NCBI GenBank assembly: GCA_050248955.1
Contig: JBFWRK010000016.1
Coordinates: forward strand, 48,934 to 112,933
Direction: 5' to 3'
DNA: 64,000 bases
DNA from: JBFWRK01 sp050248955
GTDB lineage: Bacteria; Actinomycetota; Acidimicrobiia; Acidimicrobiales; Ilumatobacteraceae
The notes below the pieces were generated by a model. The model was not told the origin of the DNA. It saw only the letters and a list, made by a program, of their open reading frames with translations, and did not search any database. Both the position numbers and the translations under genes were made by a program. The stretch's first letter is position 1, and every line of letters starts with the position of its first letter. Shown in pieces: positions 52,939-62,081 of the stretch.

Positions 52939-53718
52939 CGCCGTGCGCTCCGGGTCGCGTCGCGGCGGGTCCGTCTCAGCGGGCGCTCAGCAACCCACGA
53001 GTACAGTGGCGTTTCGACGGAAAGGAGGGTTCCCCGCCCCGGCGACGCACTCGGCAGGCTCGCTGTGATGGCCGTCGGCTTCGTCCCCATCGTTGGATCT
53101 CCTGCGCTCGCGCTCGAACCACGTTCCCGAGCCGGGGCGCGAGAGAACTCGCGCACGTCGTGAACTGATGCGGCACGCCCCCCAGCGTGACGAGCACAGC
53201 CTCTGATCGCCCTTGATGGCTCTGAGCCGTCGTCGTCGCACACAACGGCGACGTGTGTACCGACGAAGACGCGATCAACCCGCAGCCACACCCCGCTGCA
53301 CCTCGGGGATCGAACGAACAGTCTCGCCCGCTCACCGATTTTCGCCCTGATCGGCAGAAACTCGCGCGCACGGTAAGCCTCGACCTCGGCTTTGTCAACG
53401 GGAGCCAGCGCGCGCGCGACCGCAACGACGATCAGCCGCGGTGATGGTGCGCACACGGTGCACGGCGGGTCGACCGTGCTTGGTGGCGCGTCCATGGCGT
53501 CACGCCCGCGTCTGCCTCACGCAGCGGACCTCGAACGCAAATCGGTGCTGCGGCAGCACGTTGCGCGCGATCACCACGCGAATTGCTGATAGTTCCGACG
53601 CGGAGAGCGGTGACGCCGAACGGCAGCGCGGTCCGAACGCCGATCGGGCGCAGGCAAGTTGATACACCGTGACATAGGTTGCATGTTGCAATCGACCGCT
53701 CATCGGTACCCTCGTCGC
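52939..53718. other. 780-bp gene-free divergent region
   Basis: Lies between the divergent type B RND pump and Lon. Open frames of up to about 180 codons on the minus strand are Arg/Ser-rich, lack ribosome sites and show no family signature, so I see no gene. It must hold the promoters of both flanking operons. The Lon-proximal 60 bases are less GC-rich than the surroundings and carry a small palindrome. Confidence 0.5.
53679..53691. promoter_or_regulatory. TTGCA-TGT-TGCAA palindrome 28 bp upstream of lon
   Basis: Inverted repeat TTGCATGTTGCAA in the AT-richer stretch just before lon; TTGATA lies 15 bases upstream. No ribosome site is seen before the lon ATG, so transcription may start close to it (leaderless mRNA) and the palindrome would cover the promoter. 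It is not an HspR (HAIR) consensus. Operator role is inference. Confidence 0.35.
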
Positions 53719-56052
53719 ATGAGCTTCACGGAGACCACGCTCGTCCTGCCGCTGCTGCCGGTGCCCGGAGTCGTCTTCCCCGGCACGGTGGCGACCCTCG
53801 CCCTCGAGGGTGACGACGGCCTGAACGCTGTCGTCGCGGCGCAAGCCGGTGACGGCCGGGTCGTCCTCGTCCCGACGATCGACGGCCGCGTCACTCGCGT
53901 GGGTGTCGTCGCCCGCGTGCCCAACGCCGGACAGTTGCCGAACGGCGGTGCGGCCGCGATCGTCCAGGCCGAGCACCGCGTCCGCCTCGTCGACGAGGTC
54001 GCGTCGGAGCGGGCGGGCCGCTGGGTCAGCGTCGAGCCGCTCGCCGACCAGCGACCCTCCCCGCGTGTCGAGGCGCTCGGGCGCGAGCTGCGCGTCGTCG
54101 TCGAGGAGATCGCGAAGCTGCGCAACTCCCGGCGGCTGCCGGAGCTCCTCCGTACGACCGTCGACCCGGCGACGCTCGCCGACGGTGTCACCGCGTGGAG
54201 CGAGGCGGCGGACGATCACAAGCTGACCGTGCTCGAGGCGACCGAGCCCGGTGTGCGCGTCGACCTCGTGCTGCAGTGGGCGAAGGACCATCTCGCCGAG
54301 CTGCAGGTGACCGAGCGGATCCGCACGGACGTCACCGAGGGCATGGACAAGCAGCAGCGCGAGTTCCTGCTGCGTCAACAGCTCGCGGCGATCCGCAAGG
54401 AGCTCGGCGAGGGCGACGACGCTGTCGCCGACGACTACCGCACGCGGCTCGCCGAGCTGACGCTGCCGGTCAAGGTCCGCGGGTTCGTCGAGAAGGAGCT
54501 CGAGCGGCTGGAACGCACCAGCGGTCAGTCGCCCGAGCAGGGCTGGATCCGCACCTGGCTCGACCGCGTGCTCGAACTGCCGTGGGGCACCGTCACCGAC
54601 GACGTCTACGACCTCGACGCCTCGCGAGCCGTGCTCGACGCCGACCACCACGGCCTCGAGGACGTGAAGGAGCGCATCGTCGAGTACCTCGCCGTTCGCA
54701 AGCTGCGGCGCGAACGCGGTCTCGACGACGGCGCTGTGCCGGACGGGCAGACCGTCGCGCGGACCGTGCGCGGCCAGGGCGCGATCATCACCCTCGTCGG
54801 TCCTCCCGGGGTCGGCAAGACGAGTCTCGGCGAGTCCGTCGCCCGCGCCATGGGCCGCCGCTTCGTGCGCGTCGCGCTCGGTGGTGTGCGGGACGAGGCC
54901 GAGATCCGCGGCCACCGTCGCACCTACGTCGGGAGCCAGCCCGGTCGCATCGTGCGGGCGATCACCGAGTCCGGCTCGATGAACCCGGTCGTGCTGCTCG
55001 ACGAGGTCGACAAGCTGAGCGCCGGCGGCTGGTCGGGGGATCCGACAGCGGCGCTGCTGGAAGTGCTCGATCCGGCGCAGAACCACACGTTCCGCGACCA
55101 CTACCTCGAGATCGAGCTCGACCTGTCCGACGTGGTCTTCATCGCGACGGCAAACACGATCGACTCGATCCCCGGTCCGCTGCTCGACCGGATGGAGCTC
55201 GTCCGGCTCGACGGGTACACCGAGGACGAGAAGCTGTTCATCGCCCGCAACCACCTGCTGCCCCGCCAGGTCGAGCGGGCCGGCGTGCGCCCCGAGGAGC
55301 TCGACCTCCACGACGACGCGATCCGTCGGATCATCACGGAGTACACGCGCGAGGCGGGTGTCCGCAGCCTCGAGCGCGAGCTCGGGCGGATCCTCCGCAA
55401 GGTCGCGGCTCGAATCGGCACGGGCGAAGGGACACCGCTCGTCATCGGAGCCGACGACGTGCCGACCTTCCTCCGGCGGCCGAAGTTCGTCGACGAGGTC
55501 GCGCAGCGCGTCGACGTGCCCGGGGTCGCGACCGGTCTCGCGGTGACCGGCGTGGGTGGCGACGTGCTCTTCATCGAGGTCACCGGCTCCGACGGCGAAC
55601 CCGGGCTGACGCTCACGGGGCAGCTCGGCGACGTGATGAAGGAGTCGGCGCAGATCGCCCTCAGCTACGTGCGCTCGCACGCCGCGCAGCTCGGCGTGGA
55701 CCCCGATGGCTTCAGCCGAAGGTTCCACGTTCACGTCCCAGCGGGCGCGATCCCGAAGGACGGCCCGTCAGCAGGTGTCACGATGACGACCGCCTTCGTG
55801 TCGCTGCTCACGGGCAAGCCGGTGAAGTCGAGCATCGGCATGACCGGCGAGATCACGCTGCAGGGCAAGGTGCTGCCAATCGGCGGTGTGAAGCAGAAGG
55901 TGCTCGCAGCGCACCGCGCCGGGCTGACCGAGGTCGTCCTGCCGAAGCGCAACGGCCCCGACCTGGAGGACGTGCCGGAGCGTGTGCGCGAGGCCATGAC
56001 CGTGCACCTCGCCGACACCTACGCGGACGTGTTGGCGGCTGCGTTCGACTGA
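53719..56052 (+). CDS. lon: ATP-dependent Lon protease
   Basis: A 777-residue AAA+ serine protease that degrades misfolded and regulatory proteins in the cytoplasm. The N-terminal substrate domain (LVLPLLPVPGVVFPGTVATL), Walker A VGPPGVGKTSLGE (about residue 358), Walker B VVLLDEVDKL, and the Ser-Lys dyad in KDGPSAGVTM (about 683) and GGVKQKVLAA (about 725) are intact. The ATG at 53719 begins the conserved domain. The last 34 bases overlap the convergent antiporter gene. Confidence 0.96.
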   Translation: MSFTETTLVLPLLPVPGVVFPGTVATLALEGDDGLNAVVAAQAGDGRVVLVPTIDGRVTRVGVVARVPNAGQLPNGGAAAIVQAEHRVRLVDEVASERAGRWVSVEPLADQRPSPRVEALGRELRVVVEEIAKLRNSRRLPELLRTTVDPATLADGVTAWSEAADDHKLTVLEATEPGVRVDLVLQWAKDHLAELQVTERIRTDVTEGMDKQQREFLLRQQLAAIRKELGEGDDAVADDYRTRLAELTLPVKVRGFVEKELERLERTSGQSPEQGWIRTWLDRVLELPWGTVTDDVYDLDASRAVLDADHHGLEDVKERIVEYLAVRKLRRERGLDDGAVPDGQTVARTVRGQGAIITLVGPPGVGKTSLGESVARAMGRRFVRVALGGVRDEAEIRGHRRTYVGSQPGRIVRAITESGSMNPVVLLDEVDKLSAGGWSGDPTAALLEVLDPAQNHTFRDHYLEIELDLSDVVFIATANTIDSIPGPLLDRMELVRLDGYTEDEKLFIARNHLLPRQVERAGVRPEELDLHDDAIRRIITEYTREAGVRSLERELGRILRKVAARIGTGEGTPLVIGADDVPTFLRRPKFVDEVAQRVDVPGVATGLAVTGVGGDVLFIEVTGSDGEPGLTLTGQLGDVMKESAQIALSYVRSHAAQLGVDPDGFSRRFHVHVPAGAIPKDGPSAGVTMTTAFVSLLTGKPVKSSIGMTGEITLQGKVLPIGGVKQKVLAAHRAGLTEVVLPKRNGPDLEDVPERVREAMTVHLADTYADVLAAAFD

Positions 56053-57266
56053 CGGCCACGGACCCCGGCCCGGCGACGGCTGCGCTGGGGCTCCAAGTCG
56101 GCGAACCGCATCGCGACCGATCCGGTGACCGCCAGGATCAGGACGTAGCACGCGGCGAGCGGGCCGAGGTCGGCATCCAACCCCGCGGCGACGCCGATGC
56201 CGGCGATGACGATCGAGAACTCGCCGCGCGGGATCAACGAGATCGCGGCACGCACGCGACCCCGTTGGCCGATGCCCGCTCGGGCCGCCGCCCACCAGCC
56301 GGTGGCGAGCTTCGTGCTCGCCGTGGCGACGGCGAGCGCCAGTGCCGGCAGCAGCACGGGCAGCAACGTGCCCGGGTCGATCTGCAGGCCGAAGAACACG
56401 AAGAACAACCCGCCGAACACGTCTCGGATCGGCTCCAGCAGCTCCCGGCCGCGCTCCGCGACCTGACCGGACAGCGTGACGCCGAGCAGGAACGCACCGA
56501 CGGCCCCGGACACCTGTGCCTCCTCGGCGAGCCCGGCGACGAGCATCGTCAAGCCGAGCACGGTCAGGAGGAGGACCTCTTCCGACCGCGATTCGAGGAG
56601 CCGGCTGACCTGCGGGCCGTAACGCGCCGAGACGAGCAGCGCCAGACCGACGACACCGAAGGAGACGAGCACGGACAGCGCGCCCTCGACCGGATCGACC
56701 CCCACGATCAGCACACCCGCGATCGGGAGGAAGATCGCCATCGCGATGTCCTCGATCACGAGGACGGACAGCACGACCGACGTCTCGCGGTTCGCGATCC
56801 GCCCGAGGTCGGAGAGCACCTTGGCGATGATCCCCGACGACGACACGTACGTGACGCCGCCGAGCAGCACAGCGGCGAGCGGATCCCACCCGAGCAGCAG
56901 GCCGGCGACCATGCCGATCGGGAAGTTGGCGAGGAGGTCGATGAGGCCCGCAGGCCAGTTCGACCGCAACCCGCTGCGGAGCTCCTCCGGGCTGTACTCG
57001 AGCCCGAGCAGGAGCAGCAGCATCACGACGCCGACGTCGGCACCGACCCGGATGAACTCCGCGCTGGCCTCGAGCGACAGCGCACTGCCCTCGCCGAGCA
57101 GCAGCCCGGCGACGAGGTAGAGCGGGATCGACGGAAGCCCGAGCCGGTCGGCGACCCGGCCGACGATCGCGAGGACGAGCAGGACGACGCCGAGCTCGAC
57201 GAAGATGCGGCCGCTCGACGTGGCGGCGAGGAGCAGCGGCATCTCCAGCAGGGCGAGGCCGGGCAC
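56019..57266 (-). CDS. KefB/KhtU-like cation:proton antiporter (CPA2 family)
   Basis: A 415-residue, multi-helix Na+/H+- or K+/H+-antiporter membrane domain with 11-13 predicted segments. Family motifs include LGLPSIPLYLVAGLLLGE, LLLLLGLEYSPEEL and the helix pair SSSGIIAKVLSDLGR with SVLVIEDIAMAIFLPI, which carries conserved acidic residues. RRRAGVRGRQ ends the short cytoplasmic tail; there is no fused TrkA domain. A separate TrkA-C gene immediately upstream matches the KhtT/KhtU arrangement of Bacillus. GTG 57266 or ATG 57242 may be the start. Confidence 0.9.
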   Translation of the reverse strand: MPGLALLEMPLLLAATSSGRIFVELGVVLLVLAIVGRVADRLGLPSIPLYLVAGLLLGEGSALSLEASAEFIRVGADVGVVMLLLLLGLEYSPEELRSGLRSNWPAGLIDLLANFPIGMVAGLLLGWDPLAAVLLGGVTYVSSSGIIAKVLSDLGRIANRETSVVLSVLVIEDIAMAIFLPIAGVLIVGVDPVEGALSVLVSFGVVGLALLVSARYGPQVSRLLESRSEEVLLLTVLGLTMLVAGLAEEAQVSGAVGAFLLGVTLSGQVAERGRELLEPIRDVFGGLFFVFFGLQIDPGTLLPVLLPALALAVATASTKLATGWWAAARAGIGQRGRVRAAISLIPRGEFSIVIAGIGVAAGLDADLGPLAACYVLILAVTGSVAMRFADLEPQRSRRRAGVRGRQSNAAANTSA

Positions 57267-57274
57267 GGACGCCG

Positions 57275-57754
57275 TCAGCCCGAGAGGATTCGGGCTGCCG
57301 CCTGGACACCTTCGACCGACCCGACGACGAGTGCGACGTCGTCGGCGACGAGCACGAACTCGGGCCCTGGGCCGGGGATCGACGTCTCCCCGCGGATCAC
57401 CGCGACGACTGAGGCTCCCGTCAGCGTGCGGATGCGTCCGTCACCGATCGTGCGACTCGACAGGCCGCCCTCGGTGGGAATCGTCACCCACTCGATCGAG
57501 AGCCCCTCGACCTCGTGACGCAGATCCGAGATCCGCTCCGTCACCTTGGTTCCGCCGAGCAGTTCGACGAGCACGGCTGCTTCGTCGCGCGTCAGCTCAA
57601 CGATGTCACGGGCAGCATCCGGGTCGTCGTCGTCGTACAGCACGAGCTCTCGCCGGCTGTCCCGCCGCACGACGACGCCGAGCCGGTCGCCGGCCGTGCT
57701 CGTGAACTCGTAGCGGACGCCGACGCCCGGGAGCGCGGTCTCGAACACCTCCAT
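57275..57754 (-). CDS. TrkA-C (RCK_C) domain regulatory subunit, KhtT-like
   Basis: A 159-residue soluble protein. The N-terminal half (VFETALPGVGVRYEFTSTAGDRLGVVVRRDSRRELVLYD) resembles KhtT N-domains, and the C-terminal half is an RCK_C domain (TIGDGRIRTLTGASVVAVIRG, then FVLVADDVALVVGSVEGV) that binds a small ligand such as a nucleotide. It is likely the regulatory partner of the antiporter gene 8 bases downstream. The ATG at 57754 is chosen because the upstream extension is Cys-rich and unlike the family. Confidence 0.88.
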   Translation of the reverse strand: MEVFETALPGVGVRYEFTSTAGDRLGVVVRRDSRRELVLYDDDDPDAARDIVELTRDEAAVLVELLGGTKVTERISDLRHEVEGLSIEWVTIPTEGGLSSRTIGDGRIRTLTGASVVAVIRGETSIPGPGPEFVLVADDVALVVGSVEGVQAAARILSG

Positions 57755-57806
57755 CGCGCAAGCCTCGCACGTCCGGGCCGCGTTGCACCGGGCGTAGCAT
57801 CCGCGC

Positions 57807-59048
57807 ATGGCAACGATGTCGCACCTCGCTCCCGTCTGGTTCAAGGTCACCGACCTCCAGGTCTCACACGGCAAGGGCTCGTGGATCTTCACGACCGACG
57901 GGCAGGAGTACCTCGACTTCACCGCCGGCATCGCGGTCACCTCGACGGGTCACTCGCACGCGCACGTCGTCGCCGCGATCCAGCGCCAGGCCGAGCGCTT
58001 CATCCACGCGCAGGTCAACTGCTACACGCACGACCTGCTCGAGCCGTTGGCGGCCCGACTCGCCGAGATCACGCCGCCGAGCATTGACACGTTCTTCTAC
58101 GCGAACTCCGGGGCTGAGATCACGGAAGCCGCGGTGAAGCTGGCAAAGCAGGCGACGAAGCGCCCGAACGTGATCGTGTTCTCCGGCAGCTTCCACGGCC
58201 GGACGCATCTGGCGATGGCGATGACCACCTCGAAGACGTCGTACCGCGCCGGACACAGCCCGCTGCCGTCGGGTGTCTACGTGGCGCCGTACCCCGATCC
58301 GCTGGCGGCCGATCCCGAGGCCGAGATCGACGCCGCGCTCGCAGGGTTCGCGCACCTCCTCAAGACGATGACGGCGCCACACGAGACCGCAGCGGCGATC
58401 CTCGAACCGGTCCTCGGCGAGGGCGGTTACATCCCCGCACCGCCCCGGTTCATCCATGGGGTCGTCGAGCAGTGCCGCGCGCACGGCATCCTCTTCATCG
58501 CCGACGAGGTGCAGTCGGGCTTCGGCCGCACCGGGCGGATGTTCGCGGTCGACCACTACGGCATCGATCCCGACATCATTTGCATGGCGAAGGGCATCGC
58601 GTCGGGGTTCCCCTTTGCCGCGCTCGGCGCGTCGAACGCGCTGATGGCGGCCTGGCCGACCGGTTCTCACGGCGGCACCTACGGTGGCAATGCGATCGGG
58701 TGCGCAGCATCACTGGCCACGATCGAGGTGATGACGGCAGATGGGTTCATGGACAACGTGAACGCGCGTGGCGAGCAGCTGCGGGCGGGCCTGCGACAGC
58801 TCCAGGGCGACACGAGCAGCGGCATCGTCGACGTCCGTGGGCTCGGGCTGATGAACGGCGTGCAGTTCGCCGACCCGGCTCGCGTCGCTGCGGTCGCGAA
58901 GCACTGCTTCGAGGAGAGCCACCTCGTCCTCATGAACGCGGGGACGTACGGCACGACGCTGCGCCTCATGCCGCCGCTCGTCGTCACCACCGACGAGGTC
59001 GACACGGCACTCGCAGCGATCGGTTCCGCGTTGAAGGCAACCGCCTGA
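57807..59048 (+). CDS. Class III aminotransferase (4-aminobutyrate aminotransferase-like)
   Basis: A 413-residue PLP enzyme. Motifs: FFYANSGAEITEAAVKLAK, FSGSFHGRTHLAMAMT, LFIADEVQSGFGRTG (Asp) and IICMAKGIASGFPFAALG (Schiff-base Lys), then HGGTYGGNAIGCAAS. Closest in layout to GabT/ornithine-type enzymes, transferring an omega-amino group to 2-oxoglutarate; the substrate is not proven. It is divergent from the KhtTU genes (52-base gap) and followed after 21 bases by a MarR regulator. Confidence 0.92.
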   Translation: MATMSHLAPVWFKVTDLQVSHGKGSWIFTTDGQEYLDFTAGIAVTSTGHSHAHVVAAIQRQAERFIHAQVNCYTHDLLEPLAARLAEITPPSIDTFFYANSGAEITEAAVKLAKQATKRPNVIVFSGSFHGRTHLAMAMTTSKTSYRAGHSPLPSGVYVAPYPDPLAADPEAEIDAALAGFAHLLKTMTAPHETAAAILEPVLGEGGYIPAPPRFIHGVVEQCRAHGILFIADEVQSGFGRTGRMFAVDHYGIDPDIICMAKGIASGFPFAALGASNALMAAWPTGSHGGTYGGNAIGCAASLATIEVMTADGFMDNVNARGEQLRAGLRQLQGDTSSGIVDVRGLGLMNGVQFADPARVAAVAKHCFEESHLVLMNAGTYGTTLRLMPPLVVTTDEVDTALAAIGSALKATA

Positions 59049-59069
59049 CCACCGGTCGGGGAGTGCACG

Positions 59070-59507
59070 ATGGCGCGGCTGGACCCTGAGCGACTCGCGG
59101 CGTGGCGAACGGTGAACCGCGCCCATGCCGTCGTCAAGCGACAGCTCGAGATCGCCCTCGGCGACCGCGAGCTACCGCTGCCGTGGTTCGAGATCCTGCT
59201 CTGCCTCCAGGAAGCCGGCGGGAGGCTGCGGGCGCTCGAGCTCGCCGAGCAGTTGATGGTCAACAAGAGCAGCCTGACGCGCCAACTGGACCGCCTCGAG
59301 GAGGAGGGGCACATCCGTCGCGACAAGGGCACCGACGACGACGGTCGCTCCGTGCTCGTCGTGCTGACGCGCCACGGGCGAGAGACGTACCGCCGTGGGA
59401 TGACCAGGTACCAGTCGGTGGTGCACAAGTCCTTCGCCGTCCACGTGACCGACACGGACCTCGTCGCGGTGCAGCGCGTCGCCGGCAAGATCCTCGAAGG
59501 GGACTGA
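59070..59507 (+). CDS. MarR-family transcriptional regulator
   Basis: A 145-residue winged-helix repressor: ALELAEQLMVNKSSLTRQLDRLEEEGHIRR is the helix-turn-helix and recognition helix, and KGTDDDGRSVLVVLTRHGRE the wing. It probably senses a small aromatic or fatty ligand and may control the co-transcribed aminotransferase or the nearby fadD/thiolase genes. Start ATG at 59070. Confidence 0.93.
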   Translation: MARLDPERLAAWRTVNRAHAVVKRQLEIALGDRELPLPWFEILLCLQEAGGRLRALELAEQLMVNKSSLTRQLDRLEEEGHIRRDKGTDDDGRSVLVVLTRHGRETYRRGMTRYQSVVHKSFAVHVTDTDLVAVQRVAGKILEGD

Positions 59508-59542
59508 GCCCTCAGCTGCCCGGACACCAAACTCGCCACAAC

Positions 59543-59646
59543 GTCGTGATGGCGGGGTGGCCACCGGGCAGGGATGAATGGGGACACGACCGCTAGGCCC
59601 GCTTGTCCGTCACTGCTCGCCGGAGGGGGCGGGGTCCGGCTGAGGC
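59543..59646. repeat. ~105-bp direct repeat, copy 1
   Basis: Sequence from GTCGTGAT to CTGAGGC matches 59892-59997 with few changes; shared cores are GTGGCCACCGGGCAGGGATG and CACTGCTCGCCGGAGGGGGC. Non-coding. The whole stretch 59508-60101 holds no gene, only these repeats and the 208-bp element between them. Confidence 0.8.
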
Positions 59647-59851
59647 GCGGCCCAGTCCCGCCATTCCCCGGGTTCTCTGCTCGCCGACGACTCCCGACCG
59701 GTTCTCCGCTCCGATCCGGACATCGAACGACCTCGCCCGATCAGAGACCGGGGCTGGTGACGCGGATGAGCAGAGAAACGGCGCGGCTCGGGTCTCGTCG
59801 GCCCGATGACGACGTCGCACCAGCACACGCGGCTCCGTGTCAGAACCCCCG
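59644..59851 (+). repeat. ~205-bp interspersed repeat, left copy
   Basis: Nearly the same sequence appears in inverted orientation at 63569-63777, with a partial third copy at 63789-63880. Inside, TTCTCTGCTC (59673-59682) and GAGCAGAGAA (59768-59777) are exact inverted repeats about 85 bases apart, so the element can fold. No coding frame is supported. It may be a non-autonomous mobile element or a regulatory RNA/REP-like unit. Confidence 0.78.
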
Positions 59852-59891
59852 ATAGTTCGAATCCGTTGGGCCCAGCGCACAACACCACAGA

Positions 59892-59997
59892 GTCGTGATC
59901 GCCAGAGTGGCCACCGGGCAGGGATGAGATGGGGACGCGACCGCTCGGCCCCATTGTCTTTCACTGCTCGCCGGAGGGGGCGGGGTCCGGCTGGGGC
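59892..59997. repeat. ~105-bp direct repeat, copy 2
   Basis: Second copy of the 59543-59646 unit, same orientation, 246 bases away, with a few substitutions and indels (for example CATTGTCTTTCACTGC versus CTTGTCCGTCACTGC). It lies just downstream of the acyl-CoA synthetase stop (convergent side). Confidence 0.8.
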
Positions 59998-60101
59998 TCC
60001 GAAGTCACCAGCAGTTTCGCGCAACCACGGAGCTCATTTCACCCCAGGTTGCGGGACACGGGCGAACCGGTCGCCGGTCGTCTCAAAGGCGCGAGCCGGG
60101 G

Positions 60102-61922
60102 TCAGGAGTCGGCGTACATCGCTTCGATGTCGGCGGCGTAGCGCGCGTTCACGCCGCGACGCTTGAGCTTCGAGGTCGGCGTCAGCACGTCCGAGTCGGG
60201 CATCCACTCCTCGCCGACGAGCACGAACTTCTTGATCTGCTCGACCTGGGCGAACTGGCGGTTGACCTCGTCGACCCCGCGCTGCACCTCCGCGACGACC
60301 TCGGGATCGGCGGCCAGTTCGACGAGCGTCGCGCCCTCCTTGCCGTGCGCCGACGCCCACACCCGGGCCGAGTCGGGATCGAGCACGAGGATCGCCGAAC
60401 AGAACTTCCGGTTGTCGCCGATCGCCGCTGCCTGACCGATCAGCGGGATCGTCTTCAAGGCTGCCTCGAGGTTCGCCGGGCTGATGTTCTTCCCCCCGGA
60501 GGTGATGATCAGCTCCTTCTTGCGGTCGACGATGCGCACGTACCCGGTGTCGTCGATCTCGCCGATGTCGCCGGAGTGCAGCCACCCGTCGATCAGCGTC
60601 TCGGCGGTCTTGTCCGGCTGCTTCAGGTAGCCCTGGAAGACGTTGCCCCCGCGGCAGATCACCTCGCCGTCGTCGGCGACGACGACCTCGCACCCCGGGA
60701 TCGCCCGGCCGACGAAGCCCGGCCGGCTGCGCTCGGGCGACCACGTCATCGGCCCGGAGCTCTCCGACATGCCGTAGATCTCGCTCATCGGGACGCCGAG
60801 CGCGGTGTACCACTCGAGCACCTTCGTCGGGATCGGGGCAGCTCCCGACACGGCGACCTGGAGCGCGTCGAGCCCGACCAGCGCGCGCACCGGGGAGAAG
60901 GCCACGCTGTCGAGGAACGCCCAGGTCTCGCGCTGCTGGTCCGTCATCGTGCCGTCGAGCTCGGCCCGCTTGATCGCGATCGCCGCCTCGATCGCCTCGT
61001 CGAACTTCTGCTTGCGCTCGGCGTCTGCCGCCAGTGCCGCGTTCACGCCGAGGTAGATCTTCTCCCACACCCGCGGCACGCCGAACGCGATCTCCGGACG
61101 AACCTCCTTCAGGTATGCCGAGAGCAGCGCCGGATCAGGGCAGCAGTAGACGCTGTAGCCGAGCAGGAGCGCCTGGTAGTGGCTCATCATCCGTTCGGCG
61201 ATGTGCGCCATCGGCAAGTACGACACCGTCCGCTTGCCGGCGAAGGTGTCGAAGGCGATGCAGCGACTGAGCTGCTCGACGGTGTACACGACGTTGTACT
61301 GGCTGATCATCACGCCCTTCGGCGGCCCGGTCGTGCCGGACGTGTAGATCAGCGTGGCGAGGTCGTTCGGGTTCGTGTCGGCACCGAGTGCGTGCAGGTC
61401 GAGCGTGCCCCGTTCGAGCAGTTCGGACGCGGGCTGCAGACCGTTCGGCAGTCCGTCGGACGGGATCTCGATGACGAAGATCGATCGGAGACGGGGCAGA
61501 TCGGCGCGCACCTTCAAGAGCCGCTCCGCGAACCCGACGTCCTCCACGATCGCGATCTCGGCATCCGCGTGGCTGGCGAGGTACTGGATCTCCTCGGGCG
61601 ACGACGAGTTGTAGATGCTGACCGGTGTCGACCGGAGGAACTGCGCCGCCAGGTCGAGCCAGTGGAAGTCCGGCCGGTTGCGCATCATCAGCAGCAATCG
61701 CTCCCCGGCTCCGAGCCCGGCGTGACGGAGCCCGGCGGCGGCTCGGGCGACGTTGTCGGCGTACTGCTCGAGCGTCCACACGTCCCAGTCGCCAGCCGTC
61801 CCGCCGCGCATCGCGTGCAGCGCTGGCAGTGTCGGGTGGGCGGCGACGATCTCGAGGAAGCGGCGCGGCGCGGTCTGACCCTGAACGGCTTGGTGGATCT
61901 CCTCGATCGAGGCGGAGGGCAT
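60102..61922 (-). CDS. Long-chain fatty acyl-CoA synthetase (AMP-binding)
   Basis: A 606-residue adenylating enzyme that activates fatty acids to acyl-CoA. It has the P-loop LIYTSGTTGPPKGVM, SYLPMAHIAERMM, the ATP/substrate motif EIYGMSESSGPMTW, DGWLHSGDIGEID, DRKKELIITSGGKNISPANLE and the C-terminal catalytic Lys region TSKLKRRGV. The layout is like FadD15-type long-chain synthetases. Start ATG 61922 with GAAAGGA upstream. It is divergent from the thiolase gene, so both probably respond to one fatty-acid signal. Confidence 0.94.
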   Translation of the reverse strand: MPSASIEEIHQAVQGQTAPRRFLEIVAAHPTLPALHAMRGGTAGDWDVWTLEQYADNVARAAAGLRHAGLGAGERLLLMMRNRPDFHWLDLAAQFLRSTPVSIYNSSSPEEIQYLASHADAEIAIVEDVGFAERLLKVRADLPRLRSIFVIEIPSDGLPNGLQPASELLERGTLDLHALGADTNPNDLATLIYTSGTTGPPKGVMISQYNVVYTVEQLSRCIAFDTFAGKRTVSYLPMAHIAERMMSHYQALLLGYSVYCCPDPALLSAYLKEVRPEIAFGVPRVWEKIYLGVNAALAADAERKQKFDEAIEAAIAIKRAELDGTMTDQQRETWAFLDSVAFSPVRALVGLDALQVAVSGAAPIPTKVLEWYTALGVPMSEIYGMSESSGPMTWSPERSRPGFVGRAIPGCEVVVADDGEVICRGGNVFQGYLKQPDKTAETLIDGWLHSGDIGEIDDTGYVRIVDRKKELIITSGGKNISPANLEAALKTIPLIGQAAAIGDNRKFCSAILVLDPDSARVWASAHGKEGATLVELAADPEVVAEVQRGVDEVNRQFAQVEQIKKFVLVGEEWMPDSDVLTPTSKLKRRGVNARYAADIEAMYADS

Positions 61923-62081
61923 CACGTGTCCTTTCGGTGTGACCGATGACGCAGAGTCTCCCACCCGGGGCGGACCGTTGGCGACAGGGACCCATCAGCC
62001 GGGGAGCTCCGCTTTGAGATTCTCGGCAGCGAGCAGCAGACTCCTTCCAGGTCCGTGATCCGAACGCTGAGGAGCTCCCCC

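Noticed and set aside
52935..53495. 186-codon minus-strand frame and 149-codon frame in the region before lon
   Set aside because: Ser/Arg-rich translation, no ribosome site, no family signature, and both overlap in different frames.
54195..57518. 1107-codon open frame on the plus strand
   Set aside because: Runs through Lon in a different frame and across the antiporter in antisense; Arg-rich low-complexity translation. Not a gene.
59835..59880. tRNA-like stretch with GTTCGAATC followed by GGGCCCA
   Set aside because: The five bases on each side of the TTCGAAT loop do not form a proper T-stem, and no anticodon or D arm is upstream. Perhaps a chance match or a remnant.
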